Assembly: GCF_000830505.1 (NCBI RefSeq)
Contig: NZ_JXOK01000019.1
Coordinates: forward strand, 1 to 64,000
Length of the DNA stretch: 64,000 bases
DNA from: Vibrio mytili
Lineage (GTDB): Bacteria; Pseudomonadota; Gammaproteobacteria; Enterobacterales; Vibrionaceae
Direction: 5' to 3'
Below, one piece after another: positions 28,472 through 39,258 of the stretch. Position 1 is the stretch's first letter, and each line of letters opens with the position of its first letter. Under the pieces are notes generated by a model. That model made no database searches and was not told where the DNA came from. It worked only from the letters and a program-made list of their open reading frames with translations. Position numbers and translations under genes: made by a program.

Positions 28472-29440
28472 ATGTTAGAACGTTTTACTACGCCATCGAA
28501 ACTCCGCCATAAGGGTATTATGGGGATGAACAAACGTAACCATAGCTATATTGGCCGTTACAATGATCGTTCTAAATACCCACTGGTTGATGACAAGTTA
28601 AAAACCAAGATCATCGCTCAGGCGGCAGGGGCAACCGTCCCAGCTCTCATTGGCGTGATTCATAACCAGGCAGAAGTGAGAACCATCCACAAGATGGTTG
28701 AGCAATGGCCAGGTTTTGTTATCAAACCAGCGCAAGGCAGTGGTGGTAAAGGAATTTTGGTCGTGACTTCGCACAAAGACGGGGTGTATACCAAGCCTTC
28801 GGGCGCAACCATCGGTAAAGAAGACGTAGAACGTCACATCAGTAACGCACTTGCCGGACTGTTTTCTTTAGGTGGTAAGAACGATGTTGCCGTTGTGGAA
28901 AACCTGATCAAGTTTGATGACTGTTTTGATGGCTTTAGTTATGAAGGCGTGCCAGATGTACGAATTATCGTCTTCAAAGGCTACCCAGTAATGGCGATGA
29001 TGCGTTGCTCAACGGCAGCTTCAGATGGTAAAGCGAACCTTCACCAAGGTGCAGTAGGCGTCGGGATCGATATCGCAACAGGCAAAGCAATTCGCGCCGT
29101 GCAATTCGATCAACCCGTTACCCATCACCCTGATACGGGTAAAGATCTCTCTACGCTACAAGTCCCCCACTGGGAACGATTACTCGAACTGGCTTCAAGC
29201 GCTTGGGAAATGACCGGGCTGGGTTACATGGGGACTGACATGGTGCTGGATAAAGAAGAAGGCCCGATGGTACTTGAGCTGAATGCCCGACCAGGCTTAG
29301 CGATACAAATTGCTAACGGCGCAGGCTTACTGCCACGTTTGAAACATATTGAGAGTATTGGAACCCCAGCCGAATACCCTAAGCCCGCGGAACGTGTTGC
29401 ATACGCTGCTAAACAGTTTGGCGCAAAACCGCTATTTTAA
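28472..29440 (+). CDS. ATP-grasp alpha-L-glutamate ligase-like protein
   Basis: A 322-aa soluble ATP-grasp enzyme of the RimK-related group, which joins an amino acid to a carboxylate through an acyl phosphate. Visible elements: GFVIKPAQGSGGKGILVV (ATP-binding beta-hairpin and Gly-rich loop, about 75-92), VVENLIKFDDCFD, DVRIIVFKGYPVMAMMRC, and the Mg-binding end MVLELNARPGLAIQIANG. Substrates are unknown. Third gene of the retropepsin-7TM-ligase operon; a terminator follows. Confidence 0.86.
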   Translation: MLERFTTPSKLRHKGIMGMNKRNHSYIGRYNDRSKYPLVDDKLKTKIIAQAAGATVPALIGVIHNQAEVRTIHKMVEQWPGFVIKPAQGSGGKGILVVTSHKDGVYTKPSGATIGKEDVERHISNALAGLFSLGGKNDVAVVENLIKFDDCFDGFSYEGVPDVRIIVFKGYPVMAMMRCSTAASDGKANLHQGAVGVGIDIATGKAIRAVQFDQPVTHHPDTGKDLSTLQVPHWERLLELASSAWEMTGLGYMGTDMVLDKEEGPMVLELNARPGLAIQIANGAGLLPRLKHIESIGTPAEYPKPAERVAYAAKQFGAKPLF

Positions 29441-29455
29441 ATTATTTTGTGATAC

Positions 29456-29500
29456 ACAGACCTGTTTTTAGCTGCTCTATATTTTAAGCAGGTCTGTTTT
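29456..29500 (+). terminator. Terminator of the retropepsin-7TM-ATP-grasp operon
   Basis: Arms ACAGACCTG (29456-29464) and CAGGTCTGT (29489-29497) followed by TTT. The stem is perfect, the loop about 24 nt. Confidence 0.75.
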
Positions 29501-29706
29501 CAGCAACTGATAGCCCGCATTCCTTAACGTGATTGTTAGCGACTCATTATTTGTGGTGAGTAATACTTCACAGTTAATACAGAAACCTTCTGTTGTTCCC
29601 TACCAATAAATGATCAATCTAACATATTCAATATCAATAGGTTCTTTTTTAGGCAGTGTTTTGCGTAAGATAAGTACTCCCCTAACCCAACTTGTGAGGT
29701 TGAGGT

Positions 29707-29877
29707 GTGATAAAACAAGATACAGAGAACAACCCGCTCGTACTTAACAACCAAACCGTGCTGAGTAAGCATGAAACGTTAGAACAGCAATTACAACGCT
29801 TATCAGATGTATCAACCCAAGCGCTTGAAGAGCTCGCTGAAATGCTCGAAGTGGAAAAAGAAATTCCACACGGTTAG
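29707..29877 (+). CDS. Small hypothetical protein, 56 aa
   Basis: A 56-codon frame from GTG (29707) to TAG. It encodes an acidic amphipathic-helical peptide that begins MIKQDTENNPLVLNNQTVL and ends LEVEKEIPHG, with a helical middle (LEQQLQRLSDVSTQALEELAEMLE). GAGGTTGAG precedes the GTG, and a strong hairpin terminator starts 20 bp after the stop; the frame, ribosome site and terminator together make a complete small transcription unit. No family recognised and no cysteines or membrane segment. Confidence 0.6.
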   Translation: MIKQDTENNPLVLNNQTVLSKHETLEQQLQRLSDVSTQALEELAEMLEVEKEIPHG

Positions 29878-29898
29878 TTGCCCCTTTAGTGCGATACC

Positions 29899-29936
29899 AA
29901 AACCGAGTCGGTATCCCCTACCGTCTCGGTTTTTAG
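29899..29936 (+). terminator. Terminator of the 56-codon gene
   Basis: Extended hairpin AAAACCGAG-T-CGGTA / TACCG-T-CTCGGTTTT with loop TCCCC and a T-run. Confidence 0.85.
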
Positions 29937-30065
29937 TTCTACCGAAGAAAACAGAACAAATCTACGTTAGTGATACCATTACCCTACCGCCTGTGTATAA
30001 CCCTCATGCAAACTGCATCTCACTTTCCAAGTGCATGGTTGGGCAATTTCCCTTATATGCTGGCA

Positions 30066-31538
30066 CTACTTTTTCAATTTTGGATCGGGTTTTCCAACAA
30101 AAAAACGTAAAACGAGTTTTTGCACGATATTGCCATATGGCGGTGTAAAAAGTTGGATTGGAAACCAATCGCGCATTTGAAAAACGGTACGTGCATGGCT
30201 CAACTCACGAAAGCCCTCTTTACCGTGATAGTTACCAAACCCTGAGTGACCGACGCCACCAAACGGGACTGAATGATTAATAACATGCCAGCCCCAATCG
30301 TTTATCGTCACCCCACCACTGTGAGTTTGTGTCAGAACAGCATGTCGCTGAATGTTGTCATGACTAAATAGATAGCATGCAAGCGGTCTTGGTCGGTCGA
30401 TAATGTATTGGATCACCTGCTCAATTGAGCAGTAACTATGGACAGGTAGAAGTGGGCCAAAGATCTCTTCTTGGCAAATACGCATCTCAGGGGTCAAGTT
30501 TGTCGCAATATACAGGGGCGTTTTACGGCCTTCACCAGCTTCAAGGCATTTCACAATGCTTGCCCCCTTTGCTTTGGCATCGTCAAGCAGTTGATGAAAA
30601 CGTTGATGCTGAGAGTCATCCACCAGCGACGTATAATCCTGGTTCCCTTGAATCGATTTGTACATCCCTTTATGCGCCGCTAGAACTGCGTCGACAAATA
30701 GCTGTTCTTTGCCTTTTGGGACAAACGCGTAATCCGGTGCGATACAGATTTGTCCCGAGTTAAACCCTTTTCCGTGCGCAATGCGTTGCGCCGCTTTGGT
30801 AATGTCGTAGTCATCAAATACAATAGCTGGCGACTTACCGCCTAACTCGAGTGTCAAAGGAGTGAGGTTTTTTGCTGCATTTTCCATTATTTGTTTGCCG
30901 CTCGCAGGCGAACCGGTGAAAACAAGATGGTCAAAAGGCAAGTGAGAGATGTCCATCGCCTCTGGATGGGTTCCATCCACAACACGAACCAAATCATCAG
31001 GGTAAATTTCCGCTAACATTTGGCGTAACAACTTTGCGGTTGCTGGACAGTTAGGCGGCATTTTGATCATGCAACGATTCCCCGCAGCCAACGCGGTAAT
31101 TAATGGGCCAATAGATAGATAAATAGGGAAATTCCATGGGCAAATGATCCCAACAACCCCTTTAGGCTGATATCTAACTTCAAGCTTATTGCCTTTAAAT
31201 AGCCATTCAGTTGGTCGCTTGCTTGGTTTCATCCAGCGTTTTAAATGCCCAACCACGTGATTGATATCGAGGATTGGTGCAAGTACGTCAGACATCATCG
31301 ACTCAGTATGACAACGTCCTCCGAAGTCTTCGCTGATTGTCTCTGCTAACACACTCTGATACCGCTGAAGCTGAGTTTTAAGCGCGACTAAACGCTGCTT
31401 TCTTACTTCAAACGTTGCGAAAGGCTCTGCTTGATAAGCCACTTTTAACTCAGTTAACCAAACAGATAGCTCACTTTTAGGAAAAGCATTTTGGTTGCTA
31501 TGTTGATCTTTCTTATTGTCATCGGTTGATATGGTCAT
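30066..31538 (-). CDS. Coniferyl aldehyde dehydrogenase-type NAD(P)-dependent dehydrogenase
   Basis: A 490-aa member of the aldehyde dehydrogenase superfamily, oxidising an aldehyde to the acid. Key features: VVGIICPWNFPIYLSIGPL (nucleotide-binding and catalytic Asn region), FTGSPASGKQIMENAA, general base Glu in LELGGKSPAIVFD, catalytic Cys in GFNSGQICIAPDY, and PLLPVHSY. The C-terminal tail with PVPFGG-like NHSVPFGGVGHSGFGNYHGKEGF and a hydrophobic end (IQLFTPPYGNIVQKLVLRFF) resembles the CalB-type coniferyl/fatty aldehyde group. The substrate cannot be read from the sequence. It is transcribed alone. Confidence 0.85.
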   Translation of the reverse strand: MTISTDDNKKDQHSNQNAFPKSELSVWLTELKVAYQAEPFATFEVRKQRLVALKTQLQRYQSVLAETISEDFGGRCHTESMMSDVLAPILDINHVVGHLKRWMKPSKRPTEWLFKGNKLEVRYQPKGVVGIICPWNFPIYLSIGPLITALAAGNRCMIKMPPNCPATAKLLRQMLAEIYPDDLVRVVDGTHPEAMDISHLPFDHLVFTGSPASGKQIMENAAKNLTPLTLELGGKSPAIVFDDYDITKAAQRIAHGKGFNSGQICIAPDYAFVPKGKEQLFVDAVLAAHKGMYKSIQGNQDYTSLVDDSQHQRFHQLLDDAKAKGASIVKCLEAGEGRKTPLYIATNLTPEMRICQEEIFGPLLPVHSYCSIEQVIQYIIDRPRPLACYLFSHDNIQRHAVLTQTHSGGVTINDWGWHVINHSVPFGGVGHSGFGNYHGKEGFRELSHARTVFQMRDWFPIQLFTPPYGNIVQKLVLRFFVGKPDPKLKK

Positions 31539-31777
31539 TGCGCTCTCTCACGTTGAATTTTTTGATTACATCACTTTGACAACTTCATGCAAAGGTAGCA
31601 CACAGATAAACGCACTGATATTCCGATAAAATTTTATATGCGCGACTCAATCATATCCGTTACTTTCAACTTTGCCATCTACAACTTTGCCATCAACAAC
31701 TTCGTAACCTCCAAGATAGAATCACACTACTCTTGGTGGGAAACACCTATTCATCGGGAAACTCGTCAGTATCAAAC

Positions 31778-31812
31778 AAAAATGCCCGCTGAAGCTAGCG
31801 GGCATTTTTATA
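31778..31812 (-). terminator. Terminator of the cmoM-mukFEB operon
   Basis: Perfect 13-bp stem AAAAATGCCCGCT / AGCGGGCATTTTT with loop GAAGCT, T-rich on both strands, 27 bp after the mukB stop on the minus strand. The rest of 31539-31835 holds the ALDH promoter and no gene. Confidence 0.9.
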
Positions 31813-31835
31813 TCAGGTTTTAGAATCTGTTGAGC

Positions 31836-34800
31836 CTAGGATTCAAGTTCTTCAACTAATTCCTGAGCTTCGCTTTTTGGTTTTTCACTCTGACCAAAAC
31901 CACGTAAACCAACGACATGTACGTGTTCGTGATCTTTAAACACTTTACGTACCAGTTTATAGGTTGTGCCTTTCTCTGGACTGATGTTTTCCGGTGCCGC
32001 GATTAGAAGCTGCATATCCAGACGATCACAGAGCTCAAATAACGTCGAGATAGATTTCGCATCAAGACGCGCGGCTTCATCGAGGAACAACAAGCGACAT
32101 GGGATAATGTCTTTACTGCGTAGTCGACGTGATTCTTCTTCCCAGCTTTGTACCACCATCAATAGAATCGACTGACCTGTACCAATCGCTTCACCCGTTG
32201 ACAGCGCGCCGGACTCGGCTTGCAACCAACCGTCGGTACCACGGTTTACTTCCACACTCAACTCTAGGTAGTTACGGTAATCCAGCAATTCTTCCCCGAG
32301 AACCTGAGGAGAACGCTGTCCCATATCAATGTGCGGGTTTACACGTTGGAAGAGCTTTGCCATCGCTTCAGAGAAGGTGTAACGTGGCGATTCAAACAAG
32401 TCTTTATGCTGCTCTTGCTGAGAAGCCAAACCATTTAGCAGCACTTCATGACTCTCACGAATCTTGACGTTTAGACGAACGCCCTTCACCTGACCAAACG
32501 AGATATTAGATAACCCTTGGTTGAGCATGCGGATACGATTCTGCTCACGCTGAATGGTTTTGTTGATGATACTTGCCACAGATTCAGAACTGATAGCCAG
32601 ACGATTTTCACGTTGGGTCAGTTCTTCAGTCAGACGTGCCAGTTCCACTTCCATCTCTTCAATCGCTTCGACCGGATCATCGGTGCGGATGATGTCCTGA
32701 CGAATACGCTCACGAAGGTGTTGGTAGACAGCAATATAGAACAGGACTTTGCGCTCTGGTCTTGCATTGTCTTCCGATAAACGTAACGCATCGCGCAAAT
32801 CATCGTTGTTGGCGACCGCTAAACGTAGCGCACCTAATGACTTATCCGACATTGAACGCAACTCGTCTGCAGACAGGTAAGCTAATTCACGCTTGTGTAG
32901 GCGGCGTTCTACATCGTTTTCGCGCGCGAGTCGAAGCACCGAGCACCACCCTGCTTTGGCTGCAACCACGAAGGTACGCAGTTCGGCATATTCTTTCTGA
33001 ACTTTCTTAAGGCGCTTCGCTAAAGCTTTCATTTCAAGCTCTGTCGAGGTAATCGTGCGCTCGTGTTCACTCTTACGACTACGCGAAGTATGGAGGCGTT
33101 CTTGCAATTCGTCTCGACGACGCATTGCTCGCTCTTCTGCGCCCTCATCCGCGTTCACACCAAATTCTTGCAGCTCTTGCTTGAACTCCTGAACCGTTTC
33201 CAGTTTCGCTTGGTAAGAACTTTTCAGCGAGGCCAGTACTTGGTTGTACTGGTTCATCTGACCCTGCGCCTGTTTCATTTCTTCACGAGATCGCGTGCGT
33301 ACTTGTTCTGCTTGAACCAACTTCGCTTTTAGCTGTTCGCTCAGTTCGCTGCTCTTGTTCAGCAGATCAACAGAATCTGAGTAGGCAAAGTAGTGACGAC
33401 GTTCTACCAAATCCGACAAAGCAAAAATCTGCTTTTTGAGATTTTGCAATTGCTCATCGGCCGCTTTGTACTCGGCTTCTAACGCATCAAATTGCTCTGG
33501 ATCGGCATCCAGTGCTGAAACGATATTTTCAAGTTCGGCAACCGCTTTGGAGTGCTGATTAAGGAAGGCTTTTGCTTCGGAAAGTTGTCCGATTCTCTCT
33601 TCTAATTCATCAAAACGGACCTGAAGCGTCTCGTCTTCAATTAACACCATTGTCGACGCTAGCTTATCAAGCGATGACAATGCTTGCTTGCTGGTTTGAA
33701 GCTGCGAACGTTGCTGTTGTTCTTTCGCTTCCAAATCAGCGAGTACGCGAGTCACTTGGCTACGCTTATCTCGTAAATTCGCTAAGGCTTGTTCTGGATC
33801 CGGTTCGAATGCGACTTGGATGTGGTTAGCTACAAAGTGGTTAAACGCTTGATATAAGCGTTGCATTTTTTGTGCGTCAAATGCCGCTTTTGCATGCTTC
33901 TCGACCACTTCTTCGCGCTCATTACGCAAAAGCTCTAGACGCTGTTCGCGTGCTGCACGACCGAACAGCGGAATTTCTGGTAAACGTGAGTAGCGCATCT
34001 GACGATCGTTCATACGAACGCAGACTGCGCCTTCTAATTCTTCCGCATCGAATGAGCTATCATCAAAGGCATCAATATCACCTTCAATGATGTACAAATC
34101 TTCCGGACAGTCATCCAGTTCAACCAACTTCTCTTCGATGTCCGTCAGATCAGAGACAACGATCGCGTGACGTGAAGGACCATACATGGCACTGAAGTAA
34201 GGCGCGTCATCAATCGTAATGTCATCGTAGATTTCAGAGAGCAGTACACCGCCTAACGTATCAGCGAGACCTTTCAAGCGAGGGTCATTAGAACCACCAG
34301 GAGAGGCCAAGCGCTCAATTTCACTGTCGAGCTGATTACGTCGCTGGGAAAGCTGCTCCTTTTCGATCGACAAGGTCTTTTCTTGCTCAAGCGCGACTTG
34401 CATTTGATCCATGACCGACTGACGATCATTCAGCTCGGCACCACTTTGTTCACGCAGTTTTTCTAGTGCATCGTTAGCGGCAATCCACGTTGGCGCAATC
34501 GCTTCCAGCTTTTTGATTTCTGAGCTGGCATCTTGCTCGAAACGGCGCTGCTCACCACGTTGTTCACGCAACTCTTCTTGCGCGATTTCAAGTGAATCTA
34601 ACAGCATCACATGACGTTCACGTTCCTGTTCAAACGTGATCTCATCGGTTAACTCAACGTGGAATTGCTTTTGGTATGCAGTGACTAACTCACGAGCTTG
34701 ACGCTGCTGATTTAAGCTGCGTTCGAGATCACGATGCTGAGCACGCCACTGCTGCTCATTTTGAGCAATTTGCTGCGACTCCCGCGCTTTCTTGATGACC

Positions 34801-36304
34801 TGTCTCGCTTGTGAAGCCGCGTCTTTTCGCTCGATTTGACCGACAATGCTTTGTACCAGTTTCAGTGCGGTTTCAAATTGCTCGGCCGCGGCTGACGACA
34901 TGTCCAATTTGTGCTTGACTGACAATAGCGCGTTGGTGCTGTTCGATTCTTTACTTTTCAGTTCAGAAACCAGCGCTTGTGCAGATTCTGAAGTTAGGGT
35001 GTCGTCATCAAGTAACTGCTTGGCTTTTTCAAGTGCATGAACCGCTTGTTGATACTGAAGTGCTCGGGTTTGCTGTACGTCCAGCGCTTGTTGGTAATCC
35101 GCAAGTTGAGTCTTGAGACTATCAACTTCTTCTTCAGAGACCGTCGCTTGCTCTTCCGCCATCATGACGCGTTCTTGGGCTTCTTCCACTACCATCATTT
35201 GCTCTTCAAGACGCTCGTTAAGCTCTTCAAGATCTTCTTGGTAACGTTCAATTTTCTCTTGCTGACGCAGCGCGTTTTGCACTAGCTGTAAATGATCCGA
35301 AGCCGCTTGGTAGTCTTGCTCTAATGCCGTCTCAGATTCGACCAAAAGCTCAAGTTCTTCTTGCACGCGGTTAAGCAAATTATTTTGCTCAATCAGTGTT
35401 TCACGCGAGCCAAATAGTTCAGAACGCAGAGAAAGTGTTTGCTCCAACTTATTACGACGATCATTCGCATGACGCATGTAGTCCGCTGCCACATAGTTGG
35501 TTGACTCTGTAATTAAGTGCTTAAATAAATCTCGGTCAGCCTGAGTGGTTTTGATCGCTTCCAACGTCATACGGTTTTCGCGCAGTGCCGATTCCATGTC
35601 TTGGAAGCTTTTTTCACGCCACCGTTTTGCGGTAGAAGGTAGTCACGTAACGAGCGAGTAATCGCACTAGAAATACCACCGTATAGCGAGGCTTCAATCA
35701 GACGGTAGAATTTAGAACGATCACCAGAGTTTCGGAGTTTCTTCGGAATGACACCGAATTCAAACATTTGCGCGTGGTAATCGACGATAGACGAAAACGC
35801 TTTAAATTGAACACCTTCGAAATCAGCGAGTACATCTTTTACTTCATTGATCTGGCGCACACGAGCTTGGGTCGCCGACACACTCTCAACAAGTACATCC
35901 GTTGGTTTGACATGACTCGGAAGTCCTTGAATGACAAACGGCTTGATGTCTACTTTCTTATCACGGCCTGCAACTTGCTGTAGCTTTACCGCAAATAGCA
36001 GACGTTGATTACGCGAGTTCACTACGTCTAATGCTGCGTAACAAGCCCCAGGCTGGAGTTTACCGTAAAGACCTTTGTCTCGAGACGATTGGCTACTGCC
36101 CGCTTCAGTGGTGTTACGGAAATGCAGCAAAGTTTGGTCCGGGATCAAAGCGGTAATGAATGCCGCCATAGTGGTGGACTTACCCGCACCATTACCACCA
36201 GACAAAGTGGTCACCAAACCATCGATATCAAAGGTTCGGGCAAAAAAACCGTTCCAGTTGACCATGGTCAGTGATTGATATTTACCACGTTCAATCATGC
36301 TCAT
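31836..36304 (-). pseudogene. mukB: Chromosome partition protein MukB, frameshifted in this sequence
   Basis: SMC-like ATPase of the gammaproteobacterial condensin MukBEF. The N-terminal part holds the Walker A loop [17 protein letters not shown]; the long C-terminal part holds two coiled coils, a hinge near DAPYFSAMYGPSRHAIVV, signature motif SGALSTGEAIGTG and Walker B CRLLFLDEAARLD. They are in different frames: at about 35610 the minus strand reads GCTTCCAAGACATGG where the family needs GCT-TTC-CAA-GAC-ATG (A-F-Q-D-M). Restoring one T in that run gives about 1489 aa, a typical MukB length. A homopolymer deletion in the sequence is most likely. The ATG at 36304 overlaps the mukE stop by 4 bp; a second ATG two codons on is also possible. 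Confidence 0.94.
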
Positions 36305-37032
36305 GCTTCACCCTCTTCTATCATGTCTTCGTGCCCTTTTTCTTCTTGATCTTGGTCTTCTTCAGATAGCAGGCTACCTTGGCTTGGTTCTTTGGTGTGA
36401 ACGACGGCTTCGCCATCGCGGATTAGACGCAACTGCGCTTCACGCATGTCATCGCCTACACGAACGTCAGCACCAAAACGAAATACCGCTTCACTGATAC
36501 TAAATTTGCCGGTTTCACCAATATTGATCACCATTCCCAATCGGCGTAAACGGCGCAGAGAGGTGCGGACTTTCTCGAACAGTTTTTCTTTATCAAGGTC
36601 AGAACCGGTTGCTCGGTTGGTGACTAACTTCATGAGTTTTTTCTCGTCAGCGAGAGCCAACAACTCTTCATAAAGCTCTTGATTGGTAAAAATACCTTCG
36701 TGCGCTAAGCGCTCTGGACTCAGATACAGAAAACACAGTACCTTGCCCACCAACATGTCCAGTTCAGACAGAACACTGCAGCCAATTAAAGACGTCGAGC
36801 GAGGACGAAGATAAAAGAAACCTTCAGGCGCTTTGACCAACTCGGTGTTGTAACGTTGATAAAAAGAAGAAAGCTCAACTTCAAAGTCCGACAACAACGC
36901 ATGATTGTCGAGATCTTCGCTTGAGATGTGACGCCCTGCTCGTAGCATGCTGTCTAGTGCTGGGAACAGAGGATTAGAAATTGCTTTTGCCAGTTTGTCT
37001 GACATGTATTCATTAGTATCGGTCGATGACAT
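36301..37032 (-). CDS. mukE: Chromosome partition protein MukE
   Basis: Winged-helix KITE-type subunit that binds MukF in the condensin complex. From ATG 37030-37032 it is 243 aa and begins [18 protein letters not shown], matching the N terminus of E. coli MukE; the body has [44 protein letters not shown] and VFRFGADVR. The frame is open 33 codons further upstream but lies within mukF. It overlaps mukF by 20 bp and mukB by 4 bp. The acidic, Gln-rich tail is normal. Confidence 0.96.
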   Translation of the reverse strand: MSSTDTNEYMSDKLAKAISNPLFPALDSMLRAGRHISSEDLDNHALLSDFEVELSSFYQRYNTELVKAPEGFFYLRPRSTSLIGCSVLSELDMLVGKVLCFLYLSPERLAHEGIFTNQELYEELLALADEKKLMKLVTNRATGSDLDKEKLFEKVRTSLRRLRRLGMVINIGETGKFSISEAVFRFGADVRVGDDMREAQLRLIRDGEAVVHTKEPSQGSLLSEEDQDQEEKGHEDMIEEGEA

Positions 37033-38350
37033 TCGCTTGTACCTTTGCGCCGAATTCGTTGATTGCTTTCCAGTCTGGTTGAATGGCTTGATAATCCGAC
37101 TCTGAATATCCGAGTCGAACCGCTTGGTCAACGATGATTCGAGCTAAATCAAAGTGATGAGTATGTGGGTGTTGTGCAAGGTAGTCTCGCAACACCACGC
37201 TTAAGTCGATAGCGGTGCCTTGTTCTTTGTGCGCTTTTAGCATGGAACCAATACGCTCAGACAACTCATCATTGACTTGTTGAAACTCTTCATATTCCAC
37301 TTCCATCGGAACTTGGCCGGTCACTTCGTCATCACGGAGCACCAATGCCTCATCACGAAGGTCAGATAATCGCTCAGCATCTGCATAGGTCAGATACCAA
37401 GGCATATCAAAGTATTCTTTTACGGACTGACGTAAACGCGAGCTGAAAGCACGGTTTTTATCCATATCAATGGCGGTACGAATAAACTTGTGTACGTGCC
37501 TATCGTAGCCAATCCAGAGATCGATGGCTTGCTGCCCCCAACTGGTGATTCGGTCAAGCTTCATTTGCAAACCAAACAGTGCTTCTTCGATGAATTCCAA
37601 TTCCGGCTCACCATAAACAAGCTCTTGAATATCTAAGATTTGCGTTTGAAGCTCATCACTGGCCGCTTGCAGCGTATCTTGAAGCTCTCTTAACGTACTG
37701 GACGTTTCCGACAGTAAAGCTTCACAGTTATTGATCGCTTCACGCCAGTCTTTGTTCAACAGTTCAGCAATCTGTTGCTTCACTGACTGTTGTTGTTCGT
37801 CCATGACACGTTGGTTAAGATCAATTTGATCGAAAATTTCGCCTACAGAATACTTGAGCACTCCGTACACGTTTTTCTTCCAGTGGCCCGGTGTACCACC
37901 TTTTTGTGCGGCCTCAATCGCTTTTTCCATTTCATCTGCCACCATTGACAACTGAATGGAAAGACGCAATTTAGAGAACTCACGGTGGCGAACGTAGTAA
38001 TCGGTAATGCCCATCGCAAGAGGCGACAAGCGATAGATGCTCGCACCATCGGTAATTTCACTGACAAAACGGCTGATAAGGCGCTGCTTAACCATCTCGT
38101 TGATGGCATTGTTAGCCCGAAACGCGGAAGCTTCGCCCGTATCATCAAAAAGCCGAGTGACGATGGCGAACGCATCATGCAATTCACCTTCACCCAATTC
38201 TTCGTCAAACCTTTCATTACTCAATACCGCAATGGCGATCAAAAACGCCAAGCGTTCTGTGGTCAGGTTCAACGAGAAATCTTGCTGCTTAACCCAGCCA
38301 ACCAGTTCGTCTATTGGTTGCTCTGCAGCATCGAGAGTCATCTCACTCAT
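37013..38350 (-). CDS. mukF: Chromosome partition protein MukF (kleisin)
   Basis: Kleisin subunit bridging MukB heads and recruiting MukE. It is 445 aa long with an N-terminal winged-helix dimerisation domain ([31 protein letters not shown]), a helical middle segment, and a C-terminal domain ending VQANVIDRY. It is just after cmoM (2 bp), giving the order cmoM-mukF-mukE-mukB also seen in E. coli. Confidence 0.97.
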   Translation of the reverse strand: MSEMTLDAAEQPIDELVGWVKQQDFSLNLTTERLAFLIAIAVLSNERFDEELGEGELHDAFAIVTRLFDDTGEASAFRANNAINEMVKQRLISRFVSEITDGASIYRLSPLAMGITDYYVRHREFSKLRLSIQLSMVADEMEKAIEAAQKGGTPGHWKKNVYGVLKYSVGEIFDQIDLNQRVMDEQQQSVKQQIAELLNKDWREAINNCEALLSETSSTLRELQDTLQAASDELQTQILDIQELVYGEPELEFIEEALFGLQMKLDRITSWGQQAIDLWIGYDRHVHKFIRTAIDMDKNRAFSSRLRQSVKEYFDMPWYLTYADAERLSDLRDEALVLRDDEVTGQVPMEVEYEEFQQVNDELSERIGSMLKAHKEQGTAIDLSVVLRDYLAQHPHTHHFDLARIIVDQAVRLGYSESDYQAIQPDWKAINEFGAKVQANVIDRY

Positions 38351-38352
38351 TG

Positions 38353-39144
38353 TTATTCCTGTTTATCATTCTTCTTGGCCCACACATGAATGTAGCGGCC
38401 CAATGAGAGGTATGGCTCTTGTCGACAAAGTTGTTTTTCTAGCGCCAACACATCTTCAAACTGGTAGTCTCCCATGTATTGCATATTTCCTATGTAATCA
38501 CTAAAGGATCGAATACCAGACTTGCCACAAATACGAAAACCCGCGTCTTCAATCCACTGATAGACGTCTTCTGGCTTCAAGCCTTTTTGTGGTTGTAGTT
38601 TAAATCTTTTTCGGTGAGGCATGCCGTCTAAAATGTGAGGAATGTTGCCACAAACCACGTTTTTGTAGACTAAACCATGATGGTTATAGAACATCACCGA
38701 TGCAATGCCCCCGGGTTTAACTTGTTCCAACACTTTATCCAGTGCAGTTTTTGGTTCAACCAACCACTCCATCACCGCGTGGAACATAACAAGATCCACC
38801 GGCTTTTCCATATGTTCGTTAATGGACTGAACCGGTGAATGAATCAATCGATACTGCTCAAGCAAACCGTTTTTTTCAATCTCCTGTTTGGCTAGTTGCA
38901 GCATTTCCGAAGATAGATCACATAACGCGACTTGATGTCCGAGCTTAGCAAGCTTTTGCGACAATTGGGCCAATCCTCCACCAGCGTCAAGTACGCTTAG
39001 GGGTTGCTGGTCTGCGCCTAATTCACTTAGAATCGTTAGAAAATCTTCCCACACAATGATTTGACGGATCTCTCCTTTGTCGGAGCCGTATATATTTTTT
39101 GCAAATTTGTGGGCGATATCGTCGAAATTGCGGTCTTCTGTCAC
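38353..39144 (-). CDS. cmoM: tRNA 5-carboxymethoxyuridine methyltransferase CmoM
   Basis: SAM-dependent methyltransferase that converts cmo5U34 to its methyl ester mcmo5U34. The protein contains the SAM loop [16 protein letters not shown] and [11 protein letters not shown], and the C-terminal [20 protein letters not shown] take the GTG at 39142-39144 (263 aa, [11 protein letters not shown]) because it matches the E. coli start [10 protein letters not shown]; a TTG 45 nt upstream is also open. It shares an operon with mukFEB, as in E. coli (smtA-mukFEB). Confidence 0.92.
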   Translation of the reverse strand: MTEDRNFDDIAHKFAKNIYGSDKGEIRQIIVWEDFLTILSELGADQQPLSVLDAGGGLAQLSQKLAKLGHQVALCDLSSEMLQLAKQEIEKNGLLEQYRLIHSPVQSINEHMEKPVDLVMFHAVMEWLVEPKTALDKVLEQVKPGGIASVMFYNHHGLVYKNVVCGNIPHILDGMPHRKRFKLQPQKGLKPEDVYQWIEDAGFRICGKSGIRSFSDYIGNMQYMGDYQFEDVLALEKQLCRQEPYLSLGRYIHVWAKKNDKQE

Positions 39145-39258
39145 TTCTGCTGAGTTATCATAACGGATTGTGCCGCTATTCTGGCACAAGGAAAGCAGGA
39201 ATAAAGAGGGATATCCTCATTTTTATTATCAATTGATGTTTTTTCGGACTATTTATGT

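Noticed and set aside
29807..30148. 113-aa plus-strand frame over the small gene terminator
   Set aside because: It runs through the terminator and into the antisense of the aldehyde dehydrogenase gene.
32129..34090. Several plus-strand frames of 70-112 aa opposite mukB
   Set aside because: All lie antisense to the well-supported MukB reading frame and have no independent ribosome site or family pattern.
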